Made by a program: the position numbers and the translations under genes
Part shown: positions 8,675-16,259 of the stretch, piece after piece
Layout of the letters: each line of letters begins with the position of its first letter
How positions within the stretch are numbered: the first letter of the stretch is position 1
DNA from: Lacunisphaera sp.
Lineage (GTDB): Bacteria > Verrucomicrobiota > Verrucomicrobiia > Opitutales > Opitutaceae
NCBI GenBank assembly: GCA_029945445.1
Contig: JAQSCO010000009.1
Span: 219,150 to 283,149 of the forward strand
Direction: 5' to 3'
DNA: 64,000 nt
Notes under the pieces: generated by a model
Seen by the model: only the letters and a program-made list of their open reading frames with translations
What the model was told of the DNA's origin: nothing
Database searches by the model: none

Positions 8675-10510
8675 ATGAAGCACAAAGTCAGCGACCTGAT
8701 CGCCCGGTTTTTCGAAGGGAAGGGTGTCACCCACTGCTTCGGCATCATCGGCTCGGCCAACGCGCACATTTTCGACTCGATCTGCTACAACTCGAAGATC
8801 GAACTGGTCTGCAATCATCACGAGCAGGCGAGCACGATGGCGGTGCAGACTTATTGGAAGCTCACCGGCATTCCCTCGTTCGCGCTCGTCACGGCGGGCG
8901 CGGGCTCGAGCAACGCGATTACCGGCGTGCTCTCGGCGTGGGCGGATTCCATTCCCTGCCTCGTGATCTCGGGCCAGGAAAACGCCCGCTACATCACGCC
9001 CGACCACGACCGGCGCATGTATGGCATCCAGGGTTACGACAGCCCGTTTGCCGTGAGCAAGATGACGAAATACGCCACGCGCGTGATGGCGCCGGAGGAT
9101 GTGCTCTTTGAGTTGGAGAAGGCCTGGCACTGCGCCACGACCGGCCGCCCCGGCCCCTGTTGGGTCGACTTTCCCCTGAGCGTGCAGACCGCACTGGTGG
9201 AGGAGACGGCCCTGCGCCACTTCACGCCCGAGCCGGCCGCGATCGCGCCGCCCGCGCCGCTGCAGGGCGCCGCCCTCACGCAGGAAGTCGCCGCGACCCT
9301 GGCCAGTTTGCGCGCGGCCAAGCGTCCGTTGCTCTGGCTGGGCGTCGGCCTCCGCATGGCTGGCGCCGCGGGTGAGCTCGCCGCCTTCGTCGAATCACTC
9401 GGCCTGCCCGTTTTGCTGACCTGGTCCGCCATCGATCTGCTGCCTGCGGGTCATCCGCTGGTCATGGGCAGCGCGGGTGTCTACGGCCAGCGCGCGGCGA
9501 ACTTCATCCTGCAAAGCTGCGACTGCCTCGTCACGATCGGCACCCGGCTGGCGATTCCGCAGATCGGCTACGACATCACCGAACTGGCCCGCGCGGCCCG
9601 GGAGATCACGGTGGTCGACATCGATCCGACCGAGCTGAAGAAATACCCGCAGCGCTGCAACCATCCGGTGCACGCCGATGCGGCGGACTTCATCCGCGAA
9701 TTGCGCCGGCAGGTTGGCGCGACCCCGCCGGCCGCCGCCGACTGGCTCGCGTGGTGCCAGCAGGTGCGGACGCGTTTCCCGTGGATCGGGCCCGAGCACG
9801 ACGACAAGGGTGGCTTCATCAATTCCTACCGTTTCATGGACCGGCTGGCGCAGCACCTGAAGCCCGACCAAATCATCGTGACCGACATGGGCACCGCCCT
9901 CCTCAGCGGCCACCACTCGCTGCCGATCAAGCCGCCGCAGCGCCTGCTCACCTCGCAGGGACTCGGCGAAATGGGCTTCGGCCTGCCGGGGGCCATCGGG
10001 GCCTCGTTCGCGCGCAACCGCGGCGAGGTGCTCTGTCTCAATTGCGACGGCGGCATGATGATGAACCTGCAGGAGCTGCAGACCGTCGCGCACCACCAGT
10101 TGCCGATCAAGCTGATCATCTTCAACAATGACGGCTACCTCATGATCAAGCACACGCAGAAGGCCGTGCTGTCGGGCCGCTATGCCGGCACCGACAAGTC
10201 CTCGGGCGTTTCCTGCCCGGACTTCTCGAAGCTCGCCGCGGCGTTCGGCCTGCCGGCCTTCCAGATCCGCACGTGGGAGGACTTCGACCGCGAGCTGCCG
10301 CGGCTGCAGGCGTGCCCCGGACCGGCCATCTGCGAGGTGTTCATGCACCCGGAACAATTCTTCCATCCCAAGCTCGGCGTGGCCGTGCAACCCGACGGCA
10401 CGCTGATCTCGCCGCCGTTGGAGGATCTTTCGCCCTTCCTGCCGCGGACGACGCTGGCGGAGAACCTCAAGGTGCCGCTCCATCCCAAATCCACGCAGAT
10501 CAAGGCCTGA
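8675..10510 (+). CDS. Thiamine-diphosphate-dependent enzyme (acetolactate-synthase-like)
   Basis: A 611-residue protein with the three-domain layout of ThDP enzymes such as acetolactate synthase, pyruvate oxidase and the sugar carboligase YerE. The catalytic glutamate is Glu50 (NHHEQAS), the N-terminal Pyr domain is followed by a central domain with GVGLRMAGAAG, and the ThDP/Mg motif near 456-485 reads CDGG...NN, with Cys in place of the first Gly of GDG. Other genes of the operon make CDP-4-keto-deoxyhexoses. A YerE-like role, adding a two-carbon unit from pyruvate onto the 4-keto sugar, is therefore attractive but inferred. The ATG at 8675 gives the standard N-terminus. Confidence 0.88.
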   Translation: MKHKVSDLIARFFEGKGVTHCFGIIGSANAHIFDSICYNSKIELVCNHHEQASTMAVQTYWKLTGIPSFALVTAGAGSSNAITGVLSAWADSIPCLVISGQENARYITPDHDRRMYGIQGYDSPFAVSKMTKYATRVMAPEDVLFELEKAWHCATTGRPGPCWVDFPLSVQTALVEETALRHFTPEPAAIAPPAPLQGAALTQEVAATLASLRAAKRPLLWLGVGLRMAGAAGELAAFVESLGLPVLLTWSAIDLLPAGHPLVMGSAGVYGQRAANFILQSCDCLVTIGTRLAIPQIGYDITELARAAREITVVDIDPTELKKYPQRCNHPVHADAADFIRELRRQVGATPPAAADWLAWCQQVRTRFPWIGPEHDDKGGFINSYRFMDRLAQHLKPDQIIVTDMGTALLSGHHSLPIKPPQRLLTSQGLGEMGFGLPGAIGASFARNRGEVLCLNCDGGMMMNLQELQTVAHHQLPIKLIIFNNDGYLMIKHTQKAVLSGRYAGTDKSSGVSCPDFSKLAAAFGLPAFQIRTWEDFDRELPRLQACPGPAICEVFMHPEQFFHPKLGVAVQPDGTLISPPLEDLSPFLPRTTLAENLKVPLHPKSTQIKA

Positions 10511-10520
10511 ACCCGCGCAA

Positions 10521-11450
10521 ATGAAAACTCTCAGCATCGTCACGCCCTGCTACAACGAGGAAGGCAACATCGCCGCGCTGATCGGGCGTGTCCGCGAGGT
10601 GCTGGCCCAGCTGCCCGCCTACCAATACGAGCACATCTTCATCGACAACTGCTCGACCGACGGGACCCTCGCGGTGCTCCGGCAGTTCGCCGCGGAGGAC
10701 CGCCGGGTCAAGGTCATCGTGAACGCCCGGAATTTTGGCCACATCCGCTCGCCCTATTACGCGTTGCTGCAGGCGCAGGGGGACGCCGTCATCTCGCTCG
10801 TCTCCGATCTGCAGGACCCGCCGGAGCTGCTGCTCGACTTCGTGCGCGAGTGGGAGGCCGGGCACAAGGTGGTCGTGGGCATCAAGACCCGCAGCCGCGA
10901 AAGCTGGGGGATGTATCAGCTGCGCGGCCTGTATTACCGGCTGATCAAGCGCCTCGCCGATGTGGAGCTGCTGGAGCAGTTCACCGGCTTCGGCCTCTAT
11001 GACCGGCAGATCATGGACGTGCTGCGGGGCCTGCGGGAACCCTATCCGTATTTCCGCGGGCTGATCTCGGATGTCGGCTACAACATCCAGCGCATCGAAT
11101 ACACGCAGCCCGCGCGGACGCACGGCAAGACCAAGAACGGTTTTTTTGACCTCTTCGACATCGCGCTGCTCGGGCTGACGAGCTACTCGAAGGTGCCATT
11201 GCGGCTCGCGACCCTCGTCGGTTTCTTCACGGCGGGCCTGTCACTGCTGGTGGGTTTCGGCTACCTGATCGCCAAGCTGCTTTTCTGGAATACCTTCACG
11301 GCCGGTGTCGCGCCCGTGATGATCGGCATTTTCTTCATCGGCTCGGTGCAACTGATCTTCATGGGCATCGTGGGCGAGTATGTCGGCGCTGTGTTCACCT
11401 ACGTGCAGAACCGCCCGCTGGTCATCGAGAAAGAACGCATCAATTTCTGA
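10521..11450 (+). CDS. Family 2 glycosyltransferase, GtrB/ArnC/DPM-like, membrane-anchored
   Basis: A 309-residue GT-A enzyme with YNEEGN at 11-16, IDNCSTDGT at 41-49 and the metal/nucleotide acidic motif in SDLQDPPE (95-102). Two C-terminal membrane segments follow (about 232-256 and 262-290), as in polyprenyl-phosphate hexosyltransferases. It probably transfers a sugar to undecaprenyl phosphate at the inner face of the cytoplasmic membrane, either the operon's deoxysugar or a carrier sugar for glycan decoration. Last gene of the operon, 10 bp after the ThDP enzyme. Confidence 0.88.
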   Translation: MKTLSIVTPCYNEEGNIAALIGRVREVLAQLPAYQYEHIFIDNCSTDGTLAVLRQFAAEDRRVKVIVNARNFGHIRSPYYALLQAQGDAVISLVSDLQDPPELLLDFVREWEAGHKVVVGIKTRSRESWGMYQLRGLYYRLIKRLADVELLEQFTGFGLYDRQIMDVLRGLREPYPYFRGLISDVGYNIQRIEYTQPARTHGKTKNGFFDLFDIALLGLTSYSKVPLRLATLVGFFTAGLSLLVGFGYLIAKLLFWNTFTAGVAPVMIGIFFIGSVQLIFMGIVGEYVGAVFTYVQNRPLVIEKERINF

Positions 11451-11504
11451 CGGTGCGGGGCGCGAGGTGTCCGGGCGCGGTATGGCTGCGGCCGTTGATA
11501 CCGT

Positions 11505-11522
11505 GCCGGCCAACTGGCTGGC
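11505..11522 (+). terminator. Weak hairpin after the sugar operon
   Basis: GCCGGCC (11505-11511) can pair with GGCTGGC (11516-11522), with one G-T pair and a four-base loop. The nearest T run (11541-11546) is too far for a classical terminator. It lies 55 bp after the glycosyltransferase stop. Low confidence. Confidence 0.25.
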
Positions 11523-11583
11523 GAAGTAGGCGGTCATGCGTTTTTTGCCCAGATGCCGGGAGCCAATGCTTCCTTAATCAATT

Positions 11584-11626
11584 TTCAGTGGGGATTAATG
11601 TTAGTTTAATGGGTGGGGCCTAGGGT
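11584..11626 (+). promoter_or_regulatory. Pho-box-like promoter A
   Basis: Three pentamers at exact 11-bp spacing: TTCAG (11584), TTAAT (11595), TTAAT (11606). Ten bases later comes the -10-like hexamer TAGGGT (11621-11626). It precedes the unit beginning at 11668. The same arrangement recurs at eight other island promoters, which makes chance unlikely. The repeat period equals that of the E. coli Pho box; assignment to PhoB is inference. Confidence 0.8.
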
Positions 11627-11667
11627 GGCGTCGTTCAATCCCCCCTTCAACCCCAGCCCCGTTCCTT

Positions 11668-12189
11668 ATGAAGACCCTGCTTAAACTCGTCTGCCTATTC
11701 GCCCTCGGCGCCGCCGCGCTGTGCGCCGCGGAAAAAAACTGGACCGCGCCGGCCCACAAGATCCAGGCGCAGGTCCTCTCCGACCAGATCATGGCGGCGC
11801 ACCCCGAACTGATCAGTATCACCTTCCACGGCGTGCCCCCGGGCCTGTCGAAGGTCTACACGATGTTCGCCGGTTCCTTTCCCGATCGCATCGGCAACGC
11901 CGACGATCCGGATGACGTGATGATCATCGAACTCGGCATCACCATCCTCGATCCCCGCTGGCACCGCCTGAAGGATCCGGCGAAGAAGTTCGTCATGATG
12001 ATGCCGCTGCGCGACGCGTCCGGCGAAAACTGCGGCCTGCTGGTCGCCGCCTACAAGAACCCCGACTTTGCGTCCAGCGGCAGCAACGCCAAGCTCGAGG
12101 CGGAGTTCTTCGCCAAGGGCACCAAGCTGCGCGACGAGCTCCAGAAGCAGATCCCGAGCTACGCCGGCCTGTTCGAAGCCGCCAAATAA
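11668..12189 (+). CDS. Small secreted protein of unknown function (paralogue of 34696)
   Basis: 173 residues beginning with a signal peptide (MKTLLKLVCLFALGAAALCAA). The mature part contains GVPPGLSK, a DPDD segment and MPLRDASGENCGLLVAAYK. The protein at 34696 shares this order (CVPPGGEK, DPED, MPLHDRAGKELGSL), so the two form a family inside the island. The second half has the look of a sensor-like alpha/beta fold, but no named domain is recognised. First gene of the unit driven by promoter A, followed by a beta-propeller protein and two PstS-like genes. Confidence 0.75.
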   Translation: MKTLLKLVCLFALGAAALCAAEKNWTAPAHKIQAQVLSDQIMAAHPELISITFHGVPPGLSKVYTMFAGSFPDRIGNADDPDDVMIIELGITILDPRWHRLKDPAKKFVMMMPLRDASGENCGLLVAAYKNPDFASSGSNAKLEAEFFAKGTKLRDELQKQIPSYAGLFEAAK

Positions 12190-12213
12190 CCTGATTTCCA
12201 GTCCGCTTCCCTC

Positions 12214-13251
12214 ATGAAACTAAAGATCGTCGCCTTCGCGGCCCTCACGTGGGTCAGCCTCCCGGCCCAGCCATTCTACCAGCTCGAGTCCGCGCTCACC
12301 ATCAAGAGCCCCACGGCCCCGTCGTGGGACTATCTCACCTACGATGCCGCGCGTGACGTTCTCCTCATCGCGCGACGCGACGACGGCATCCTGCTCTACG
12401 ACGCCAAGGCGAAGAAGATCACCGGCGCCCTCGAGGATTCCAAGGGCGGGAATTCCACCGTGCTCGTGCCGGAGTTTGACCGCGGCTACGTCGTCAAACA
12501 GGACGGCACGCTGCTGATCTTTCAGGCTTCCACCTACAAGAAGATCGGCAGTGTGAGCGTCGGCGACAACGCCGACAATGCTTTCTACGATCCCGTCACC
12601 AAGCAACTGCTCGTCACCCAGGGCGACAGCAGTCAGGTGACGTTCGTTGACGCCAAGGCCGGCGCCGTCACGGGCGTACTCAAGATCGACAGCGAGAGCA
12701 TCGAGGGCTGCGCGGCCGATGGCGAAGGCAACTTCTACACGGCGCTGCGCGACCGCGACAAGGTCGTCAAGATCGACGCCCGCGCCCGCACGCTCGTCGC
12801 CGCGTGGAAGGTTGGCAATCACATCAAACCGAACGGCGTCGCCTACGACCAGACCAACCACCGCCTATTCGTCTCCACCCGTGGCGACAATCCTGCACTG
12901 CTGGTCTACGACCCCACCGGCAAGATCATTGCCGAGCCGATTATCGGCCGCGGCAACGACCAGGTGGTCTTCGACGCGGACGCGAAGAAGATCTACACGG
13001 CAAACGGCTTTGACGGCACAGTGGTGATCATCGACCAGGTCGACGCCAACACCTACAAGCTTGCCGAGGCCCCCACCACGCGCCCCTATGCTCGCACCAT
13101 GGCCCTCGATCCCAAGACCAAGACGATCTACCTGACCACGGCCGAGGGCACCATCGATCCCGCCAAGAAAATCAAGACCGAGGTCGGCCCGTTCTACCCG
13201 AACAAGTATTTCAAGGACACGTTCACACTGCTCACGTATACCCGCAAGTAA
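12214..13251 (+). CDS. Secreted YncE-like beta-propeller protein
   Basis: 345 residues with a short signal peptide ending near residue 18 (SLPAQ). The rest is repeating blade-like units (WDYLTYDAARDVLLIARR, NAFYDPVTKQLLVTQGD, VAYDQTNHRLFVSTRGD, VVFDADAKKIYTANGFDG), the signature of YncE/YVTN-type seven-bladed propellers in the periplasm. A close paralogue sits at 59675; both are near a siderophore-type TonB receptor. E. coli YncE is iron-regulated, but its exact role is not settled. A periplasmic binding or scaffold role is inferred. Confidence 0.85.
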   Translation: MKLKIVAFAALTWVSLPAQPFYQLESALTIKSPTAPSWDYLTYDAARDVLLIARRDDGILLYDAKAKKITGALEDSKGGNSTVLVPEFDRGYVVKQDGTLLIFQASTYKKIGSVSVGDNADNAFYDPVTKQLLVTQGDSSQVTFVDAKAGAVTGVLKIDSESIEGCAADGEGNFYTALRDRDKVVKIDARARTLVAAWKVGNHIKPNGVAYDQTNHRLFVSTRGDNPALLVYDPTGKIIAEPIIGRGNDQVVFDADAKKIYTANGFDGTVVIIDQVDANTYKLAEAPTTRPYARTMALDPKTKTIYLTTAEGTIDPAKKIKTEVGPFYPNKYFKDTFTLLTYTRK

Positions 13252-13273
13252 CCCGCGGCGACACCCCACCACC

Positions 13274-14338
13274 ATGAACCACTCCGCATTCCTCCCCCTA
13301 AGCCGGCCGGCCCTCGCCGTGGCGCTTTCGCTTGCGCTCCTCAGCCCCGCGTTCGCGCTCAAATACGCGGCGGTCGAGCACCATATCAAGGCCGACGCGG
13401 CGATCCCCGCCTGGAAACCCGGCCCCGTCGAGTCCGTGCCCGAGGAGGAACTAAACCTCGTCGGCGCCGATATCATGGACGAGATCACGCTCGGCTGGGT
13501 GAAGATCTTCCGCCAGGCGTATCCGCGCCTCAGCGTCACCATGCAGGCACGCTCGTCCGGCAGCGGCGTGCCCGCGCTCACCGAGGGCACCGCGCACCTG
13601 GCGCCGGTCGGCCGCGAGGCGTTGCCCGCGGAGCACGACGGCTTCGTGAAGAAGTTCGGCTACGAGCCCTTCGCGATCAAGGTCGCCACCGGCAGCCTCG
13701 GTTCGCTCGGCAAGACCGCGACCAGCATCGTGCTCGTCGCGAAGAGCAACCCGATCAAGGGCCTCACGTTCAAGCAGCTCGACCAGATCTACTCGAAGTC
13801 GCACCACCGCGGCGGCGACGCCCTCACGACCTGGGGCCAGCTCGGCCTCACCGGCGAGTGGGCCGACCGCCCGATCCATACCTACGGCCTCAAGCCGCCG
13901 AACGGCATCGAGCAGTTTGTGAAGTGGAAGGTGCTCCAGAATGGCGAATGGCGCGAGGGCATCCATAACGTCAAGGGGCAGGGCTTCACCCACGCGTTCA
14001 CCGTCGCCTCAAACGACATGCACACGCAGCTCGGCGGTCTGACCTACGCGCTGCTGGCCAATGTCACGCCCGATGTCCGCGTCGTGCCGCTCGCGGAGAA
14101 GGACGGCGACCCGTTCATCGCGCCGACGCTCGACACGGTCTACCACCACACCTATCCGCTCAGCCGCTACGTTTACATCTACGTCAACCGGCCTCCGGGC
14201 AAGCCGCTCGAGCCGAAGATCAAGGAGTTCCTCAAGGCCGTGCTCAGCCAGCAGGGCCAGGGGGTGGTCGCCGAGGAGGGCGTGTTCATGCCGCTCCTGC
14301 CCGAGGTCGTGCAGGAAGAACTCGCGAAACTCGAGTGA
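13274..14338 (+). CDS. PstS-like periplasmic substrate-binding protein 1
   Basis: 354 residues; signal peptide to about residue 28 (LLSPAFA). It has the PstS family marks: a binding loop SSGSGVPAL followed by LAPVGREA, the hinge segment TWGQLGLTGEWAD, and a C-terminal YPLSRYVYIYV with EFLKAVLSQQGQG. This member keeps the serine/glycine-rich loop closest to classical PstS, so phosphate or another oxyanion is a reasonable ligand. No PstC, PstA or PstB gene is nearby. Second-to-last gene of unit A. Confidence 0.88.
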   Translation: MNHSAFLPLSRPALAVALSLALLSPAFALKYAAVEHHIKADAAIPAWKPGPVESVPEEELNLVGADIMDEITLGWVKIFRQAYPRLSVTMQARSSGSGVPALTEGTAHLAPVGREALPAEHDGFVKKFGYEPFAIKVATGSLGSLGKTATSIVLVAKSNPIKGLTFKQLDQIYSKSHHRGGDALTTWGQLGLTGEWADRPIHTYGLKPPNGIEQFVKWKVLQNGEWREGIHNVKGQGFTHAFTVASNDMHTQLGGLTYALLANVTPDVRVVPLAEKDGDPFIAPTLDTVYHHTYPLSRYVYIYVNRPPGKPLEPKIKEFLKAVLSQQGQGVVAEEGVFMPLLPEVVQEELAKLE

Positions 14339-14339
14339 C

Positions 14340-16163
14340 GTGAATTTTAGGCCCAGTCTCGCAGCCCTTGCCCTCGTGGCGGGGGCTTCTTTTTTACCGG
14401 CGACCGAGGTGGCCTGCGCGAGCGCCGAGAGCATGGACGGGCTGATGTCGGCCTGGACCGCGGGCTTTTCCGCGCTCCACCCGGACACTCCGGCGCGCGT
14501 GACGTTGCGCGCAAAATTCTCGGCGGACTTTGCCGAGCCGCTCGCGCGCGGCGAGGTGCAGGTCGCGCCGTTCGCCCGCGAGCTGTTCGCTTCAGAACAG
14601 ACGCGAATGACCCAGCTCGCCGGCGGGGCGCCGCGGCTCGTGCCGGTGGCCACCGGCAGCCGGGCGACGAAGGGCGGCACGCATGCCATCGTGATCTTTG
14701 TGAACGAGAAGAATCCGCTCGCGCACCTGTCGCTCGCGCAGCTCCGCGAGATATTCGCCCGCGACGGCCGTATCAGGACGTGGGGCCAGCTCGGCCTGAA
14801 AGGGGAGTGGGCGGATAGAAAAATCTCACTGCACGGCATGCGCGTGCGCCGTGAGACCGGCAATCCGCCCGGCATCGTCAATTTTCTAGAGTCGCGGTTG
14901 CTCGCTGGCCACACGTGGCGCGAGGACGTGCACGAATACACCGACGTGCCCGGTGGCGCGCAGTCGCTCGAGCTCATCACGCGGGCGGTCGCGGCCGACG
15001 AGGCGGCGATCGGCTACAGCGGCTTCGCTTACGCCGTGCCGGGCGTGAAAGCGCTCGCGCTCGGCGAGACCGACGCCGGCCCGTTCTTCGCCGGCACGGA
15101 GGTCGAGATCGCCCGGCGCGACTATCCGCTGGCCCGCACGATCTATCTCGCCGTCGGGCCATTGCCTGATGCGGCCACCAGTGAATTCATCCGCTACGTG
15201 CTGGGTCCGGCAGGACAGGGAGCCATTGCGACGGATGCGCAGAAGTTCTTTCCGCTCGCCGAATCAACCGTGCTCCCGGCGTACGAGCCACGGACGGTCG
15301 AAGTCCCGCGCAAGGCACGCTACGTCGGGGCCGACGGCGCGATCGCAGTCATCGGCTACAACGACATGGCGGAGATGATGGCGGCGTTGAGTGCGCGGTT
15401 CGAGGCGCTGCATCCCGGCTTTAAGTTTGCCCTGACGCTCAAGGGCACCCGCACGGGTCCGCCGGCGCTGGCGCAGGGCACGTCGGCGTTCGCCCCGATG
15501 GGTGCGGAATTTTCGCCGACGGAGCTGGCCGACTACCGCGCGGCGACGGGCGGCGATCCGCTGCTCATCCGTGTCGCCCACTGCTCGTTGGATCCCAAGG
15601 CACTGAGCGGACCGCTGGCGGTCTTTGTGCATCAAGACAACCCGCTCGCGTCCCTGACGTTGGCGGAGGTCGCCGACATCTTCTCCGGTCGGGACACACG
15701 CGGCCTGCAGCCGGCCGGCCTTGAGTCTCAGCTGGCGCTTTCGCTCTGCCTGCGCGACAGGGTGCCCAGGCTCGGGACCTTTGCCGCGAACTTCAAGGGG
15801 TTCAGGCAATCGGCCGAGGTCGTGGGCTACGTCGCCGGGAATCCCCGGGCCATCGGCTTTGCCGCCGCCATGCGGAGCCTGCCCGGGGTGAAGGTGCTCC
15901 CGCTGGCTGCGGTAGCCGGCCAGGCACCGGTCGCACTCACCGAGGCGAATCTTCGCGTTGGACGCTATCCCCTCGACCGGTTTTTGCTTATCCATGCCCG
16001 CCAGCCGCTGGAGCCCTGGGTCCGCGAATTCCTCGGCTTCGTCCTGTCGGCGGAGGGGCAGGGGATCATCACGCGCGGCACCCTCGGTTATCTGCCGCTC
16101 AACGCTGCCGAACAGTCGGCGGAGCGCGTTAAATTGTGGTTACCTGAACGAGAATTAAGGTAG
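14340..16163 (+). CDS. Tandem two-domain PstS-like secreted protein 2
   Basis: 607 residues from the GTG at 14340, one base after the preceding stop. A signal peptide (about 1-27) is followed by two PstS-like domains joined near residue 320. Domain 1 has VAPFARELF, TWGQLGLKGEWAD and YPLARTIYLAV. Domain 2 starts at the segment GYNDMAEMMAAL, has APMGAEFS and ends with YPLDRFLLIH and EFLGFVLSAEGQG. Domain 2 has lost the TWGQLGLTGEW hinge element, so the two halves have diverged and may bind different ligands. A similar two-domain protein is encoded at 42593. Confidence 0.85.
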   Translation: MNFRPSLAALALVAGASFLPATEVACASAESMDGLMSAWTAGFSALHPDTPARVTLRAKFSADFAEPLARGEVQVAPFARELFASEQTRMTQLAGGAPRLVPVATGSRATKGGTHAIVIFVNEKNPLAHLSLAQLREIFARDGRIRTWGQLGLKGEWADRKISLHGMRVRRETGNPPGIVNFLESRLLAGHTWREDVHEYTDVPGGAQSLELITRAVAADEAAIGYSGFAYAVPGVKALALGETDAGPFFAGTEVEIARRDYPLARTIYLAVGPLPDAATSEFIRYVLGPAGQGAIATDAQKFFPLAESTVLPAYEPRTVEVPRKARYVGADGAIAVIGYNDMAEMMAALSARFEALHPGFKFALTLKGTRTGPPALAQGTSAFAPMGAEFSPTELADYRAATGGDPLLIRVAHCSLDPKALSGPLAVFVHQDNPLASLTLAEVADIFSGRDTRGLQPAGLESQLALSLCLRDRVPRLGTFAANFKGFRQSAEVVGYVAGNPRAIGFAAAMRSLPGVKVLPLAAVAGQAPVALTEANLRVGRYPLDRFLLIHARQPLEPWVREFLGFVLSAEGQGIITRGTLGYLPLNAAEQSAERVKLWLPERELR

Positions 16164-16197
16164 GCTTCAGCTTGGCTTTAGTGAATGTCCCTAGGGT
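16155..16197 (+). promoter_or_regulatory. Pho-box-like promoter B
   Basis: TTAAG (16155), TTCAG (16166) and TTTAG (16177) at 11-bp spacing, then ten bases, then TAGGGT (16192-16197), the same hexamer as promoter A. The first repeat lies inside the last codons of the preceding gene. It drives the TonB receptor at 16260. Confidence 0.8.
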
Positions 16198-16259
16198 GGT
16201 TTTGTTATTTTAAGCTGTCGGCCCCCTTTGGTCACCTCACCCCAACCCTCGCTACCCGC

